Positions 1-9,547 of a stretch of 64,000 nucleotides of DNA are shown piece after piece; within the stretch, counting starts at the first letter, position 1, and each line of letters begins with the position of its first letter. This DNA is from Parabacteroides sp. PH5-46 (GTDB lineage Bacteria > Bacteroidota > Bacteroidia > Bacteroidales > Tannerellaceae), in assembly GCF_029892785.1 (NCBI RefSeq), contig NZ_JARXXA010000006.1, positions 124,001 to 188,000 of the forward strand. The letters run 5' to 3'. A program made the position numbers and the translations under genes. The notes beneath the pieces are model-generated. The model was not told the DNA's origin. It did not search any database and worked only from the letters and a program-made list of their open reading frames with translations.

Positions 1-40
1 GTTTCATCAGTAAAATAGATGAGTTTTAAAGGTTACTTTG

Positions 41-48
41 TATCTTTG
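41..48 (+). promoter_or_regulatory. -7 promoter element for aroA
   Basis: TATCTTTG matches the Bacteroidota -7 consensus TAnnTTTG. It predicts transcription starting near position 55, which leaves a short leader before the ATG codons at 78 and 87 and argues against a TTG start at 57. No convincing -33 TTTG is visible. Confidence 0.5.
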
Positions 49-77
49 TTACTTAATTGAGAAATGCTTCAAAGATA

Positions 78-1313
78 ATGAAATATATGATAACAAGCCC
101 GGGTAATAGTGTCCGGGCTTCTGTTCCGCTACCGGCCTCTAAAAGTATCAGTAACCGGGTGTTAGTGCTGAATGCATTGGGCTATAGCCCCTATGAGATA
201 CAGAACCTGTCGGATAGTGACGATACGAGAGTAATGGCAGAGGCGCTCCGCTCTAATGATCGCGACTTTAATATTGGGGCAGCGGGAACGGCTATGCGTT
301 TCCTGACGGCTTTCCTGTCGAAGGTGGTTGGTGAATGGACGATTACGGGAACGGAACGAATGAAGAACCGTCCTATCAAACTGTTGGTAGATGCCCTGAA
401 TAGTTTGGGAGCGCGGATTGAGTATATGGAAAAGGAAGGATATCCTCCTTTGCGTATATTCGGTAGTGCTATGCAGGGAGGGGAGATATCCCTGTCTGGA
501 AGTGTCAGTTCTCAATATATATCAGCCTTGTTGATGATCGCTCCCTATATGGAGAACGGGCTTACTTTGCACTTGGAAGGGAAAATTATTTCAGTCCCTT
601 ATATTCATCTTACGATCCAGTTGATGAAGCAGTTCGGAGTAGATGTTCTTTGGAATAAACAAACCCTAAAAGTTCTTCCACAGGAATACAAACCTGTACC
701 TTTTACGGTAGAGTCTGATTGGAGCGCCGCTTCGTACTGGTATGCCATCATGGCATTATCGAAGCAGGCAGAAATTGAGTTGCTGGGCTTATTCAAAGAT
801 AGTCTGCAAGGTGACTCCGCAGGGGCTAAGCTGTTTTCCCAACTGGGAGTAGGGACAACTTATACCAAAGAGGGAGTCGTATTGAAAAGAAACGGAAACT
901 TGGCAAAGAAATTAGTATATGATTTTGTCAATGAGCCCGATCTGGCACAAACTTTTGTCGTAACTTGTGTGTTGTTAAATATACCGTTCCGCTTCTCCGG
1001 TTTACAGAGTCTGAAGATCAAAGAAACAGATCGTATCGAGGCTTTGAAAACAGAACTGCATAAGCTGGGTTATCTGCTTACAGACACCCATGATAGCATA
1101 TTGGAATGGAATGGTGAACGATGTGATCCGGAGGCTAATCCGGTTATTGAAACGTATGAAGATCACCGGATGGCAATGGCATTTGCCCCCGCTGCTTTGA
1201 TGCGGCCGGAGGGACTCATAATAGCAGAACCCGGAGTCGTAACTAAAAGTTACCCCAACTTCTGGGAAGATTTGAAAGCCGCAGGCTTTGCTATAATGGT
1301 GAATGGTGAATGA
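78..1313 (+). CDS. aroA: 3-phosphoshikimate 1-carboxyvinyltransferase (EPSP synthase)
   Basis: Catalyses transfer of enolpyruvate from PEP to shikimate 3-phosphate, the sixth step of the cytoplasmic shikimate pathway to aromatic amino acids. The sequence shows the conserved stretches of the family: SKSISNR near the N-terminus, GAAGTAMRFL around residue 80, KIKETDRIE (family form KESDRI) around residue 320 and YEDHRMAMAFAP near residue 370. The length of about 411 residues is normal. An in-frame TTG at 57 would extend the protein, but it lies almost on the predicted transcription start, so I use the ATG at 78; the ATG at 87 is also possible. It is followed 68 bp later by a small membrane protein gene, probably in the same transcript. 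Confidence 0.96.
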   Translation: MKYMITSPGNSVRASVPLPASKSISNRVLVLNALGYSPYEIQNLSDSDDTRVMAEALRSNDRDFNIGAAGTAMRFLTAFLSKVVGEWTITGTERMKNRPIKLLVDALNSLGARIEYMEKEGYPPLRIFGSAMQGGEISLSGSVSSQYISALLMIAPYMENGLTLHLEGKIISVPYIHLTIQLMKQFGVDVLWNKQTLKVLPQEYKPVPFTVESDWSAASYWYAIMALSKQAEIELLGLFKDSLQGDSAGAKLFSQLGVGTTYTKEGVVLKRNGNLAKKLVYDFVNEPDLAQTFVVTCVLLNIPFRFSGLQSLKIKETDRIEALKTELHKLGYLLTDTHDSILEWNGERCDPEANPVIETYEDHRMAMAFAPAALMRPEGLIIAEPGVVTKSYPNFWEDLKAAGFAIMVNGE

Positions 1314-1381
1314 TGAATTGTTAATTTTTGATGTATATTATGTAATTAACAATTAACCATTAATAATTGATAATTAAAGAA

Positions 1382-1801
1382 ATGTTTTATCTGATTTTAA
1401 GTTTGATCGCTTTAGGCTGTATCGTTGCTGTTATAGGATACTTCCGGAACAGAAAACTGCAGAAGATGCTGGAGCGTGGAGAGATATCCGAAATACCGGA
1501 AGTCTCAGAAATACCGGAAGTTTGTTGCGGGCAACATGAACTCTGCGAGCGGGACAGCTTACTTGCTGCCGTAAGCAAAGGGATTGAATACTACGACGAT
1601 GAAGAGCTTGATCGTTTCCGTGGTACAGCAGCCGAAGACTACCAAGAAGAGGCTGTAAGTGAATTTCGGGAAGTCCTTTATACCTTGCGCGAAGTGGAGG
1701 TAGCAGGTTGGTTGCGCAGCCTTCAGTTACGAAACATAAATCTCCCCGATTCATTAAAAGATGAAGCCTTCTTGATCGTAGGAGAAAGAAGAGTTAGCTA
1801 A
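1382..1801 (+). CDS. small membrane-anchored protein of unknown function
   Basis: Not recognised as a named family. The protein (139 residues) begins with a single hydrophobic segment (about residues 2-22), then a basic stretch and an acidic, soluble C-terminal part with scattered cysteines (a CCGQHELCERD stretch around residue 45). This suggests an inner-membrane anchor with a cytoplasmic domain. A duplicated EIPEVSEIPEV stretch follows the membrane segment. An in-frame TTG lies at 1367 but the ATG at 1382 starts directly at the hydrophobic segment. Its stop is 4 bp from the next ATG, so it is probably co-translated with the metal permease; a link to that transporter is only inference. Confidence 0.75.
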   Translation: MFYLILSLIALGCIVAVIGYFRNRKLQKMLERGEISEIPEVSEIPEVCCGQHELCERDSLLAAVSKGIEYYDDEELDRFRGTAAEDYQEEAVSEFREVLYTLREVEVAGWLRSLQLRNINLPDSLKDEAFLIVGERRVS

Positions 1802-1805
1802 AAAA

Positions 1806-2624
1806 ATGTTTGATCTATTACAATATTCTTTTTTTCAGAATGCCTTGTTGGGTAGCTTGCTAACAGCTATTTCTTGTGGAATAGTAGGAACGTATATTGT
1901 TGCCCGCCGTCTGGTTTTTATCAGTGGAGGGATTACGCATGCTTCGTTTGGAGGGCTGGGGCTGGGCTTTTATCTGGGAACGAACCCTATCCTGACAGCA
2001 ATGCTGTTTTCTATCCTTTCTGCTTTTGGGGTGGAGTGGGTTAGTAAGTCGCAAAATGTGCGGGAAGACTCGGCTATAGCCGGTGTGTGGTCGTTAGGGA
2101 TGGCTTTGGGTGTTATTTTTATCTTTCTTACTCCGGGATATGCTCCTAATTTATCAGCCTATCTGTTTGGAAATGTACTTACAATTACATTTACGGATAT
2201 TCTTTGGATCGCCATTGTTTCAATACTCCTGATTCTGCTCTTCTCTTTTTTTCTGAAAGAAATTGTATATGTAGCTTTTGATCATGACTTTGCCGTGACC
2301 CAACGACTACCTGTCAAGTGGATAGAATATACCATGATGTTCTTTATAGCCGTTACGATTGTCCTCTCTATCCGGCTTGTGGGGATCATGCTGTTGATGA
2401 GTCTGTTGACCCTGCCGCAAATAACCGTTAATTTGTTTACTTCCGATTTTAAAAAGATTATCTGGGGGAGTATAGGCCTTGGTTTTTTGGGGTGTCTTAC
2501 CGGATTAGTCTTGTCCTATTACCTCGACGTACCTTCGGGAGCTTTTATAATTCTGGTACTGGTCTTGTTTTTTCTGCTTACAAAAGGTGTATTATTCCTT
2601 AGGCAAGGCAATAAACGGAGTTAA
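1806..2624 (+). CDS. ABC-3 family metal ABC transporter permease (ZnuB/MntB-like)
   Basis: A polytopic inner-membrane protein of 272 residues with 7-9 hydrophobic segments. The N-terminal part (FFQNALLGS, then GTYIVARRLVFISGGITHASFGGLG) is characteristic of the ZnuB/MntB/TroC permease family that imports zinc, manganese or iron. The C-terminal part contains the RLVGIMLLMSLLTLP region typical of the family. No ATPase or metal-binding lipoprotein gene adjoins it, so the partners must lie elsewhere or outside the window. The metal cannot be told from sequence. Confidence 0.9.
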   Translation: MFDLLQYSFFQNALLGSLLTAISCGIVGTYIVARRLVFISGGITHASFGGLGLGFYLGTNPILTAMLFSILSAFGVEWVSKSQNVREDSAIAGVWSLGMALGVIFIFLTPGYAPNLSAYLFGNVLTITFTDILWIAIVSILLILLFSFFLKEIVYVAFDHDFAVTQRLPVKWIEYTMMFFIAVTIVLSIRLVGIMLLMSLLTLPQITVNLFTSDFKKIIWGSIGLGFLGCLTGLVLSYYLDVPSGAFIILVLVLFFLLTKGVLFLRQGNKRS

Positions 2625-2660
2625 TTTCAGTTTATAATACGTTAAAGGTAGCCTCATATA

Positions 2661-5600
2661 GTGAAGAGAAGTTTTTATTATATCGTTTTGCTTTTTATTT
2701 TAAGCTTACTTGGATCGTGTAGTACAAAGAAAAACACGAAAGTAACGCGTTTTTACCATTCCTTTAACTCCCGCTATAATATCTACTATAATGGCAAACT
2801 GTCTTTCGATGAATCACTGGATGCCATGCAAACAGGTTATACCGAATCGTATACTGATATGATCCTGATGTATCCTATCAGTGCGCAACCCAAAGACAAA
2901 GAAACTCCGGGAGGCTCTTTCGACCGGGCTATCGAGAAGGGCAACAAAGCCATCAAGCTACATTCCATAAAAGCCAAACCAGCTAAAAAACCGGGATGGC
3001 GAAACAACCCCAAACAACGCGCTTTCCAGGAGCAAGAGGAGTATAATCCCTTCCTGAAACATTGCTGGCTGTTGATCGGGCAGTCGCAGTTCTATAATGC
3101 CGACTTCCTGCAGGCTGCTGCTACATTCTCTTATATTGCCCGCCACTATTCGCAAGACGAAGAAGTAGTAGCCGAGGCACGTATCTGGCAGGCACGCTGT
3201 TACTCTGAAATGGAATGGTTTTATGAAGCCGAAGATATTTTAGGAAAACTGAACATAAACGGGATGCCAAAGAGCAAGCTGAACGATTATGCTACGGTAT
3301 ATGCCGATTACCTGGTAAAGAACAAAAAGTACGAAGAGGCAATCCCTTACTTTAAAACAGCTATTAAAGCGGAGAAAAACGGGAGGCAACGTACGCGTAT
3401 GAAATATCTGCTGGGACAGATATATGCCGACCAGGAGTTAAACGATTTGGCGTATAAAACCTTTGGAGAAGTGATAAAGGCAAATCCCCCTTACGAATTG
3501 GAGTTTGCCGCTCGCATCCGGCAGACAGAAGTGTTCTCCGGAACCAATTTCCAGAAGGTTGTGAAGATGCTGGGGGGGATGGCTAAAAGTGAGAAAAACA
3601 CCAACTATCTTGATCAGGTATATTACGCATTAGGGAATGTCTACCTCTCACGCGAAGATACGGTACAGGCCATCGCAAACTATGAGTTGGGAGCAGAAAA
3701 GAGTGTCCAGAACGGTATGGATAAAGCTATTTTGTGGATCAAACTGGGCGACATCTATTTTCAGCAACGCAATTATATGAAAGCTCAGCCTTGCTTCAGC
3801 GGAGCGATAGGTATCATACAAAAAGAGTATAAAGACTATGAGCGGGTAGCCAAACTATCGGCTGTATTGGACGAATTGGTTGTACATGTAGAGGCTGTTC
3901 ACCTGCAGGATAGCTTGCAGGCATTGGCTAAAATGCCGGAATCCGAACGTCTGGCTGTCATAGACAAAATCATTGAGCAGGTTATCAAAGAAGAAGAAGA
4001 GGCTAAAGCTGATGCGGAAAGAGCTGAATACCTGGCAGAACAGGAGGCGATGGGAACAGGTATTGATCGTCCGGGAACGGAATCGAATGTCCTGACCATA
4101 CCAACTGCCGGAGGAGGAACATTCTATTTCTATAACTCTCAAACAGTTTCCCAGGGAAAGACTCAGTTCCAGCGCAAATGGGGTAGGCGTACCTTGGAGG
4201 ATGATTGGCGTCGACGCAATAAGCGAGTAACAACCTTCGACGAAAACCTGGCTGACACTCAGATGAATCAGACAGGTATGGAATCAGACAAAGAAGTACA
4301 GCTTGGAGCGGATGGTGAGCCACTCCCTGTCGATTCCTTAGCAACCGGACTACCGGAAGAAATGTCCGACGATCCCAAAACCCGGGAGTACTACTTGCAA
4401 CAGATCCCCTTTACGGAAGAAGATATAGAAGCATCCAATGTTATCATTGTTGACGGTTTGTATAACATGGCGATGATCTATAAAGATAAGTTGGAAGACC
4501 TTCCGCTATCCATCGAAGCTTTTGAAGAATTGGAGCGCCGTTTCCCGGCTAATGCCCACTCATTGGAGAGCTACTACCAGATATTCCTGATGACACTCCG
4601 GACCGGTAATACAGCCTTGTCGTCACACTATAAATCAAAGATAAGAACCGAATATCCGGAAAGTGATTATGCCATCGCTTTAGCTGATCCTGATTACGAA
4701 TACAATATCCGAATGATGGATGCCGTACAGGATTCAACCTATGAACGAACCTATGAACGCTACCTGGCAGAAGATATCCATACTGTCAGGGAAAACTACA
4801 AAGAGATGAGCGAAAAATATCCGCTGGCTACTTTGTTGCCTAAGTTCATGTTCCTGGACGCTCTTACCTATGTACAGGAAGGAGATGCCGAAGGTTTCAA
4901 GGAGGCTTTGAAAGCATTGGTTGAGAAATATCCGGACGCAGATGTTTCCGAGTTGGCCGGAGAAATGCTGAAGGGTGTTCTTCGTGGTCGCGAAATCGTG
5001 CAGGGAGGTGTCAGAGGTATGATCTGGAATATGCGTTTCGGAGAAGGTGAGCTTACGGCTGCAGACTCAGCTCGCACCTTCAGCACGGAGAAGAATCAAG
5101 CTCATCGCCTGATGCTGATGTATCCTTCCGAAGTGCTTGACAAGAATCAATTACTGTTTGCCGTAGCTGCTTATAACTTCTCTAATTTCCTGGTAAAGAC
5201 GTTTGATCTGGCCCAGGAAGAGAGCGGCTCGCTAAGTACACTTTCAATCAGTGGCTTTGTAAACTTTGAAGAGATTCATCAATACTACAAGATGATCTAT
5301 GGAAAAGACGGATACGCTTCATCATTAGGTGGTGAAGTAGCTGTTATTCCTATCTCAGATGAGAATTATGAGACGTTGATGAGGGGTAAAACACTCGAAG
5401 AATATATAGCCTTCCTGGAAGAAAACTTCAGCGAAGAAGCTCCGGAATTGGTAGGCCGCCTGAAAACCCGTATAGAGAAAGACGAAGAAGCAGCAGGCGA
5501 AGAAGAGAAAGCACCTGTTATTACTGTAGCACCGGAAACGGAGCAACAACTCGCACCTGATATACCGGTAATAATAGAACAGCCTTTGCTCATTATCGAA

Positions 5601-6122
5601 GATGCTGAGGTTATTATTTCACCTGTTGAGTTGGATACTGTACAAACCAATCCGCCTGTGCAGGAAGAAGACGAAGGCCTTACGCTGAAAGACATTCAGG
5701 AAATGCGTAAGCGGGAAGCCGAAGAAAAAGCTCGCCTGGAAGAAGAAGAGCGCCTGGTAAAAGAAGCCTATGAAAAAGAAGAACAGGAACGGGCGGCTCA
5801 ATTGAAGAAAGAGCAGGAAGAAGCCAGGAAAAAACAACAGCAAGAAGAAGAAGCTCTGCTGAAGGCCAAAAGAGAACGGGAAAAACAACTGGTACTCGAC
5901 CGGAAAGAAAAGCAAAAACAAACAGAAGCCGACCGCAAGGCCAGACTGAAAGCCCGCGAACAACTCCGCAAAGAAAAAGAGCGCGAGTACAAAGAGCGCC
6001 TCAAACAAAAAGAGAAAGAGCGTAAAGCCAAAGAGCGCGAATACAAACAGAAACTTCAGGAAAAAGAAAAAGCTCGTCGCGAAGCCCAAAAGGCAAAAGA
6101 ATCATCCGCTCGTAAGCGCTGA
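2661..6122 (+). CDS. porW: PorW/SprE-like T9SS tetratricopeptide lipoprotein
   Basis: Predicted outer-membrane lipoprotein of the type IX secretion/gliding apparatus. A signal peptide ends in a lipobox (LLGSC, Cys20), and the mature N-terminus STKKNTKVTRFYHSFNSRYN followed by IYYNGK matches the conserved start of SprE/PorW. TPR-like helices fill the middle (about residues 130-420, again 590-720). From about residue 1010 to the end the chain is almost wholly Lys/Glu/Arg/Gln and should form a long charged helix or coiled coil. At 1153 residues it is longer than the Flavobacterium protein (about 870 as I recall), mostly because of this tail. It starts with GTG. A strong hairpin follows the stop. 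T9SS genes gldL-M-N occur at the other end of the window. Confidence 0.85.
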   Translation: MKRSFYYIVLLFILSLLGSCSTKKNTKVTRFYHSFNSRYNIYYNGKLSFDESLDAMQTGYTESYTDMILMYPISAQPKDKETPGGSFDRAIEKGNKAIKLHSIKAKPAKKPGWRNNPKQRAFQEQEEYNPFLKHCWLLIGQSQFYNADFLQAAATFSYIARHYSQDEEVVAEARIWQARCYSEMEWFYEAEDILGKLNINGMPKSKLNDYATVYADYLVKNKKYEEAIPYFKTAIKAEKNGRQRTRMKYLLGQIYADQELNDLAYKTFGEVIKANPPYELEFAARIRQTEVFSGTNFQKVVKMLGGMAKSEKNTNYLDQVYYALGNVYLSREDTVQAIANYELGAEKSVQNGMDKAILWIKLGDIYFQQRNYMKAQPCFSGAIGIIQKEYKDYERVAKLSAVLDELVVHVEAVHLQDSLQALAKMPESERLAVIDKIIEQVIKEEEEAKADAERAEYLAEQEAMGTGIDRPGTESNVLTIPTAGGGTFYFYNSQTVSQGKTQFQRKWGRRTLEDDWRRRNKRVTTFDENLADTQMNQTGMESDKEVQLGADGEPLPVDSLATGLPEEMSDDPKTREYYLQQIPFTEEDIEASNVIIVDGLYNMAMIYKDKLEDLPLSIEAFEELERRFPANAHSLESYYQIFLMTLRTGNTALSSHYKSKIRTEYPESDYAIALADPDYEYNIRMMDAVQDSTYERTYERYLAEDIHTVRENYKEMSEKYPLATLLPKFMFLDALTYVQEGDAEGFKEALKALVEKYPDADVSELAGEMLKGVLRGREIVQGGVRGMIWNMRFGEGELTAADSARTFSTEKNQAHRLMLMYPSEVLDKNQLLFAVAAYNFSNFLVKTFDLAQEESGSLSTLSISGFVNFEEIHQYYKMIYGKDGYASSLGGEVAVIPISDENYETLMRGKTLEEYIAFLEENFSEEAPELVGRLKTRIEKDEEAAGEEEKAPVITVAPETEQQLAPDIPVIIEQPLLIIEDAEVIISPVELDTVQTNPPVQEEDEGLTLKDIQEMRKREAEEKARLEEEERLVKEAYEKEEQERAAQLKKEQEEARKKQQQEEEALLKAKREREKQLVLDRKEKQKQTEADRKARLKAREQLRKEKEREYKERLKQKEKERKAKEREYKQKLQEKEKARREAQKAKESSARKR

Positions 6123-6150
6123 TTATCAAAGCATTTTAATACTCTAAAAA

Positions 6151-6191
6151 AGCACCCATGCGTTTACAAAAACGCATGGGTGCTTTTTGCA
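6151..6191 (+). terminator. Rho-independent terminator after porW
   Basis: A 14-bp perfect stem (GCACCCATGCGTTT pairing with AAACGCATGGGTGC) with a short loop, followed by TTTTT. It is also the first half of a repeat found again at 56953-57026, so the terminator is embedded in a dispersed palindromic element. Confidence 0.75.
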
Positions 6192-6225
6192 AAACGCATG
6201 AGTGCATTTTTTTGATTGCATGTGA
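6152..6225 (+). repeat. Dispersed palindromic repeat, copy A
   Basis: About 74 bp containing a palindrome ATGCGTTT-n-AAAACGCAT, then a third arm CAAAACGCATG, a T run and the tail GATTGCAT. A diverged copy with the same order of parts lies at 56953-57026, 50.8 kb away. Confidence 0.75.
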
Positions 6226-6255
6226 CAAATATTTTTCATTCTCAAAAGAAATACT

Positions 6256-6263
6256 TACCTTTG
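6256..6263 (+). promoter_or_regulatory. -7 promoter element for higBA
   Basis: TACCTTTG matches TAnnTTTG and lies 22 bp before the ATG at 6285. It supports that start over an upstream in-frame ATG at 6216, which would lie before the promoter. Confidence 0.5.
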
Positions 6264-6284
6264 ACGTTAGTAACGCAAGAAGTT

Positions 6285-6566
6285 ATGATTATCACGTTTG
6301 GAGATAAAGAGACTGAAAAAATATGGAACGGTATTGCATCAAAAAAACTTCCATTTGAAATTCAAGAAATTGCAAGAAGGAAGTTGAGAATGCTGAATAA
6401 CTCTGTGGATATAATTGATTTGCGGATTCCTCCCTCCAATCGGTTGGAAAAATTGAAAGGAAATTTGAAAGATTTTCATAGCATTAGAATAAATGACCAA
6501 TGGAGGATTATCTTTAAATGGAATAATGCAAATGCGAATGAAGTAAGAATAATAGACTATCATTAA
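6285..6566 (+). CDS. higB: HigB-like toxin of type II toxin-antitoxin system
   Basis: A 93-residue protein of the RelE/HigB superfamily (plasmid maintenance system killer). Family features visible are KLRMLNNSVDIIDLRIPPSN, the LEKLKGN stretch and the C-terminal SIRINDQWRIIFKW followed by a short final strand. HigB toxins are ribosome-dependent mRNA endonucleases; catalytic activity here is inferred. The ATG at 6285 gives the usual family length. The toxin precedes the antitoxin, as is typical for hig loci, with one base between the stop and the higA start. Confidence 0.92.
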   Translation: MIITFGDKETEKIWNGIASKKLPFEIQEIARRKLRMLNNSVDIIDLRIPPSNRLEKLKGNLKDFHSIRINDQWRIIFKWNNANANEVRIIDYH

Positions 6567-6567
6567 A

Positions 6568-6870
6568 ATGAAAAAGTTAAGAAATATCACACCGGGCGAA
6601 ATCTTGTTGGAGGAATTCTTAATACCTCTGGATATTTCGCAATACCGATTAGCAAAAGAATTGGGAATACCTCAAACAAGGGTTTCAGAAATTGTAAAAG
6701 GGAATAGACGGATTTCTGCTGATACAGCCGTTAGATTAGGCATTTTTTTTGGTAATTCAGCAAAGTTCTGGCTTGGATTACAAGATGATTATGATATTGA
6801 AAATGAATTACAGGAAAACTCGAAAGAGTTGAAAAAGATAGTCAAACACAAAATCCAAGACGCTTGCTGA
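6568..6870 (+). CDS. higA: HigA-like antitoxin, XRE-family DNA-binding protein
   Basis: A 100-residue protein beginning ITPGEILLEEFLIPLDISQY, the classic HigA start, followed by a helix-turn-helix (LAKELGIPQTRVSEIVKG) and the HigA-specific stretch FFGNSAKFWLGLQDDYD. It neutralises HigB and normally represses the operon by binding its promoter. The start lies directly after the higB stop, implying coupled translation. Confidence 0.94.
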   Translation: MKKLRNITPGEILLEEFLIPLDISQYRLAKELGIPQTRVSEIVKGNRRISADTAVRLGIFFGNSAKFWLGLQDDYDIENELQENSKELKKIVKHKIQDAC

Positions 6871-6952
6871 TTTATTTCTGAGGATGCAACGTTTGCGAGC
6901 CGGTTACGTATTTTAAAGTAGAAACTACTAATTACGTAACTTGTTTGTAACC

Positions 6953-9547
6953 ATGAAACATGCATCGCTACTTATCGTATGCTTTTATCTTTTTTCTTTG
7001 CCTATCTCTGCTCAAAGCGAGAATTCCGACAGGTCTTTTGCTGCTGTGAGAGTCAGCACTCCTCCCATTATTGATGGTCTATTGCTTGATGATTGCTGGG
7101 AGAACACAGGGGAATGGTCAGGTACTTTTGTGCAGCAACAGCCGGATGAGGGTAATCCGGAAACGGAAGAAACCCATCTGAAGATACTCTATGACAATCA
7201 TAATATATATGTGGCTTTTCGGGCGTATGACTCCCAACCGGAGAAGATAAACCGCTGGCTGGCTCCCCGTGACCAGATCAAAGGGGATGCCGTATGTATC
7301 ATGTTCGACAGCTATGCAGACAAACGTACCGGTTTTGCTTTTGCTCTCACTGCTGGCGGTACAAGGGCGGATTTTTTATGTTCAAATACCAACAATGATG
7401 ATTATACCTGGAATGCCGTATGGGAAGGAAAGGTGTCGTATGATAACAAAGGCTGGTATGCCGAATTTCGTATCCCTCTTTCGCAGCTTCGCTATTCTGG
7501 TGAAACAGAGCAGGAGTGGGGGTTCCATGCCCTCCGCAAGATAGACCGGAAACAGGAAACGGATCATTTACACCTTATCCCACGCAACAATAAAGGTTTT
7601 GTCTTTTCTTTCGAAACCCTGACAGGTATATCCAACCTTCCCAAGTCAAGAAGGGTAGAGCTCAGTCCCTATACATCGCTTAAATACCAGACGTCTGAAA
7701 AGGAAGCTGGGAATCCTTATGCTACAGGTAGTGAATGGGGGTATGGTGTTGGGCTGGATGGAAAGATTGGCCTGTCTAGTGACTTTACGTTGGATTTTAC
7801 CATCAATCCGGACTTTGGACAGGTGGAGGCAGACCCTTCTACCATCAATCTGACGGCTTTTGAAACTTGGTACGAGGAGAAACGCCCCTTTTTCCTGGAA
7901 GGAAAGAATATCTTTGATATGATGGGAGAATCGATGTTTTATTCGCGCCGGATCGGTGCCCGTCCTCGCTGGAGTCCGGATGATGAGGAAGGACGTTACA
8001 GTTCCGTTCCGCAGCAGACTCATATTATCAGTGCCATAAAGGTATCGGGAAAGAACAGGAAAGGCTTGTCGGTGGGAGTATTAAACAGTATTACCTCCAA
8101 AGAATGTGCAAAAATCACCGAGAATGGAAGTGAATACAATATGACAGCCCAACCCTTGACTAGCTATTCGGTAGCGCGTGTGCAACAGGATATCAAAGGG
8201 GGGAATACGATACTGGGGGGTATGCTGACATCGACCAACCGCTCCATCAAACACGACCATCTTTCCTTCCTGCCGCGTAATGCCTATACCGGAGCGCTTG
8301 ATTTTACGCAATATTTCAAAGAGCGGGAATATTACATCATGGGAAGTGTGCAGTACAGCCATGTAGAAGGCTCAAAAGACGCCATGATTGCCTTGCAGGA
8401 ATCTCCGGTTCATTATTATCAGCGCGAGGATGCCTCGTATGTGTCGGTAGACAGCTCGCGCAGCCGTATGAGCGGTAGTGCCGGAAACATCGTGATAGGG
8501 CGGGGAGGCGGAAAGAAGATCGTCACCGAGCATCGGTTTGTGTGGGCTACTCCCGGATTCGAGCTGAATGATATGGGCTATCTGCAAAATGCGGATTATA
8601 AGTTGATAAGGGGGCATGTAGGCTATGTAGAGAATAAACCGCAAGGCATCTTCCGCAATTATGTTTTCGACACTTTTTATCGTGTGATATGGGATTATGG
8701 CAAGACCAATACGTTTGCTCGTGCCGGAGTAGAAGGGGATATGACTTTTACAAACAAATGGGGTATATATGCGTGCGCTTTTTATGACTTCAAAACGGTA
8801 GAGAACGGTATGCTTCGGGGTGGCCCGGCCGTGTTGCTCAATCCTCGTTGGGGTACTGATCTGAGCTTCTGGTCGGATCAATCCAAAAAGGTAGGAATAA
8901 GCGGTTATCACGGTACGGTGTTAGGAGATCAGCGATATGCTCACTTTGCCTGGGGAGAAATCAGCTATCGGCCAATACCCAACCTGGCTTTACGAGCCCG
9001 TGTTAATTATACCTATTGGGATAAAGGCCTAGAATATGCCGGGCAAGAAGAACTTGATTCGGGAAAGAAGGCTTACCTGATGAGCTCTTTAAGGCAAGAT
9101 GTATTGGGTCTTACGATACGCATGGATTACAGTATTACGCCCGATTTATCCATCCAATTCTATGGTAGCCCCTTTATGTCGTCGGGTAAGTATACCGAGT
9201 TCAAACGAGCGACAAATACAAAAGACAAGAAGTACGCCAACCGCTTCGGCTTGCTGGATGATGTGATTAGTTATAACAAAGAGGATAACACCTATTCGGT
9301 AGTAGAAACCAATGGCGATAGCTACACCTTCGACAATCCCGATTTCAGCTTCCGCGAGTTTCGTTTCAATCTGGTAGCCCGCTGGGAATACCGTCCCAAT
9401 TCTACTATTTATCTGGTTTGGGGACAAGACCGCTCCGGCTCGGCTTCGGAATACATTTCCTCCTTTTCCCAAAACACCAAAGACTTGTTCAACTACAGCC
9501 CCACCAATGTATTTATGGTGAAACTAAACTATTGGTTTACGCTCTGA
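6953..9547 (+). CDS. DUF5916 outer-membrane protein with N-terminal CBM9-like domain
   Basis: A secreted protein of 864 residues: a cleavable signal peptide (LPISAQS), then a domain resembling family 9 carbohydrate-binding modules (starting PPIIDGLLLDDCWENT, with AFRAYDS and a GWYAEFRIPLSQLRY stretch, about residues 30-215), then a long beta-rich DUF5916 region ending in FMVKLNYWFTL, a terminal aromatic beta-strand typical of outer-membrane barrels. Substrate unknown; the family is linked by domain name to sugar binding, but its role is not established. The TTG at 6941 is in frame, but the ATG at 6953 starts a proper signal peptide. It ends one base before the convergent btuF-like gene. Its upstream spacer (6871-6952) shows no clear promoter. 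Confidence 0.85.
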   Translation: MKHASLLIVCFYLFSLPISAQSENSDRSFAAVRVSTPPIIDGLLLDDCWENTGEWSGTFVQQQPDEGNPETEETHLKILYDNHNIYVAFRAYDSQPEKINRWLAPRDQIKGDAVCIMFDSYADKRTGFAFALTAGGTRADFLCSNTNNDDYTWNAVWEGKVSYDNKGWYAEFRIPLSQLRYSGETEQEWGFHALRKIDRKQETDHLHLIPRNNKGFVFSFETLTGISNLPKSRRVELSPYTSLKYQTSEKEAGNPYATGSEWGYGVGLDGKIGLSSDFTLDFTINPDFGQVEADPSTINLTAFETWYEEKRPFFLEGKNIFDMMGESMFYSRRIGARPRWSPDDEEGRYSSVPQQTHIISAIKVSGKNRKGLSVGVLNSITSKECAKITENGSEYNMTAQPLTSYSVARVQQDIKGGNTILGGMLTSTNRSIKHDHLSFLPRNAYTGALDFTQYFKEREYYIMGSVQYSHVEGSKDAMIALQESPVHYYQREDASYVSVDSSRSRMSGSAGNIVIGRGGGKKIVTEHRFVWATPGFELNDMGYLQNADYKLIRGHVGYVENKPQGIFRNYVFDTFYRVIWDYGKTNTFARAGVEGDMTFTNKWGIYACAFYDFKTVENGMLRGGPAVLLNPRWGTDLSFWSDQSKKVGISGYHGTVLGDQRYAHFAWGEISYRPIPNLALRARVNYTYWDKGLEYAGQEELDSGKKAYLMSSLRQDVLGLTIRMDYSITPDLSIQFYGSPFMSSGKYTEFKRATNTKDKKYANRFGLLDDVISYNKEDNTYSVVETNGDSYTFDNPDFSFREFRFNLVARWEYRPNSTIYLVWGQDRSGSASEYISSFSQNTKDLFNYSPTNVFMVKLNYWFTL

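Noticed and set aside
5619-6089. Minus-strand open frame of 156 residues rich in phenylalanine
   Set aside because: It is the antisense of the Lys/Glu-rich tail of porW; AAG/GAA codons read backwards give CTT/TTC, hence the phenylalanines.
6285-6870. Abortive-infection or defence island around the HigBA pair
   Set aside because: Neighbouring genes are housekeeping or envelope genes; no other defence gene is present.
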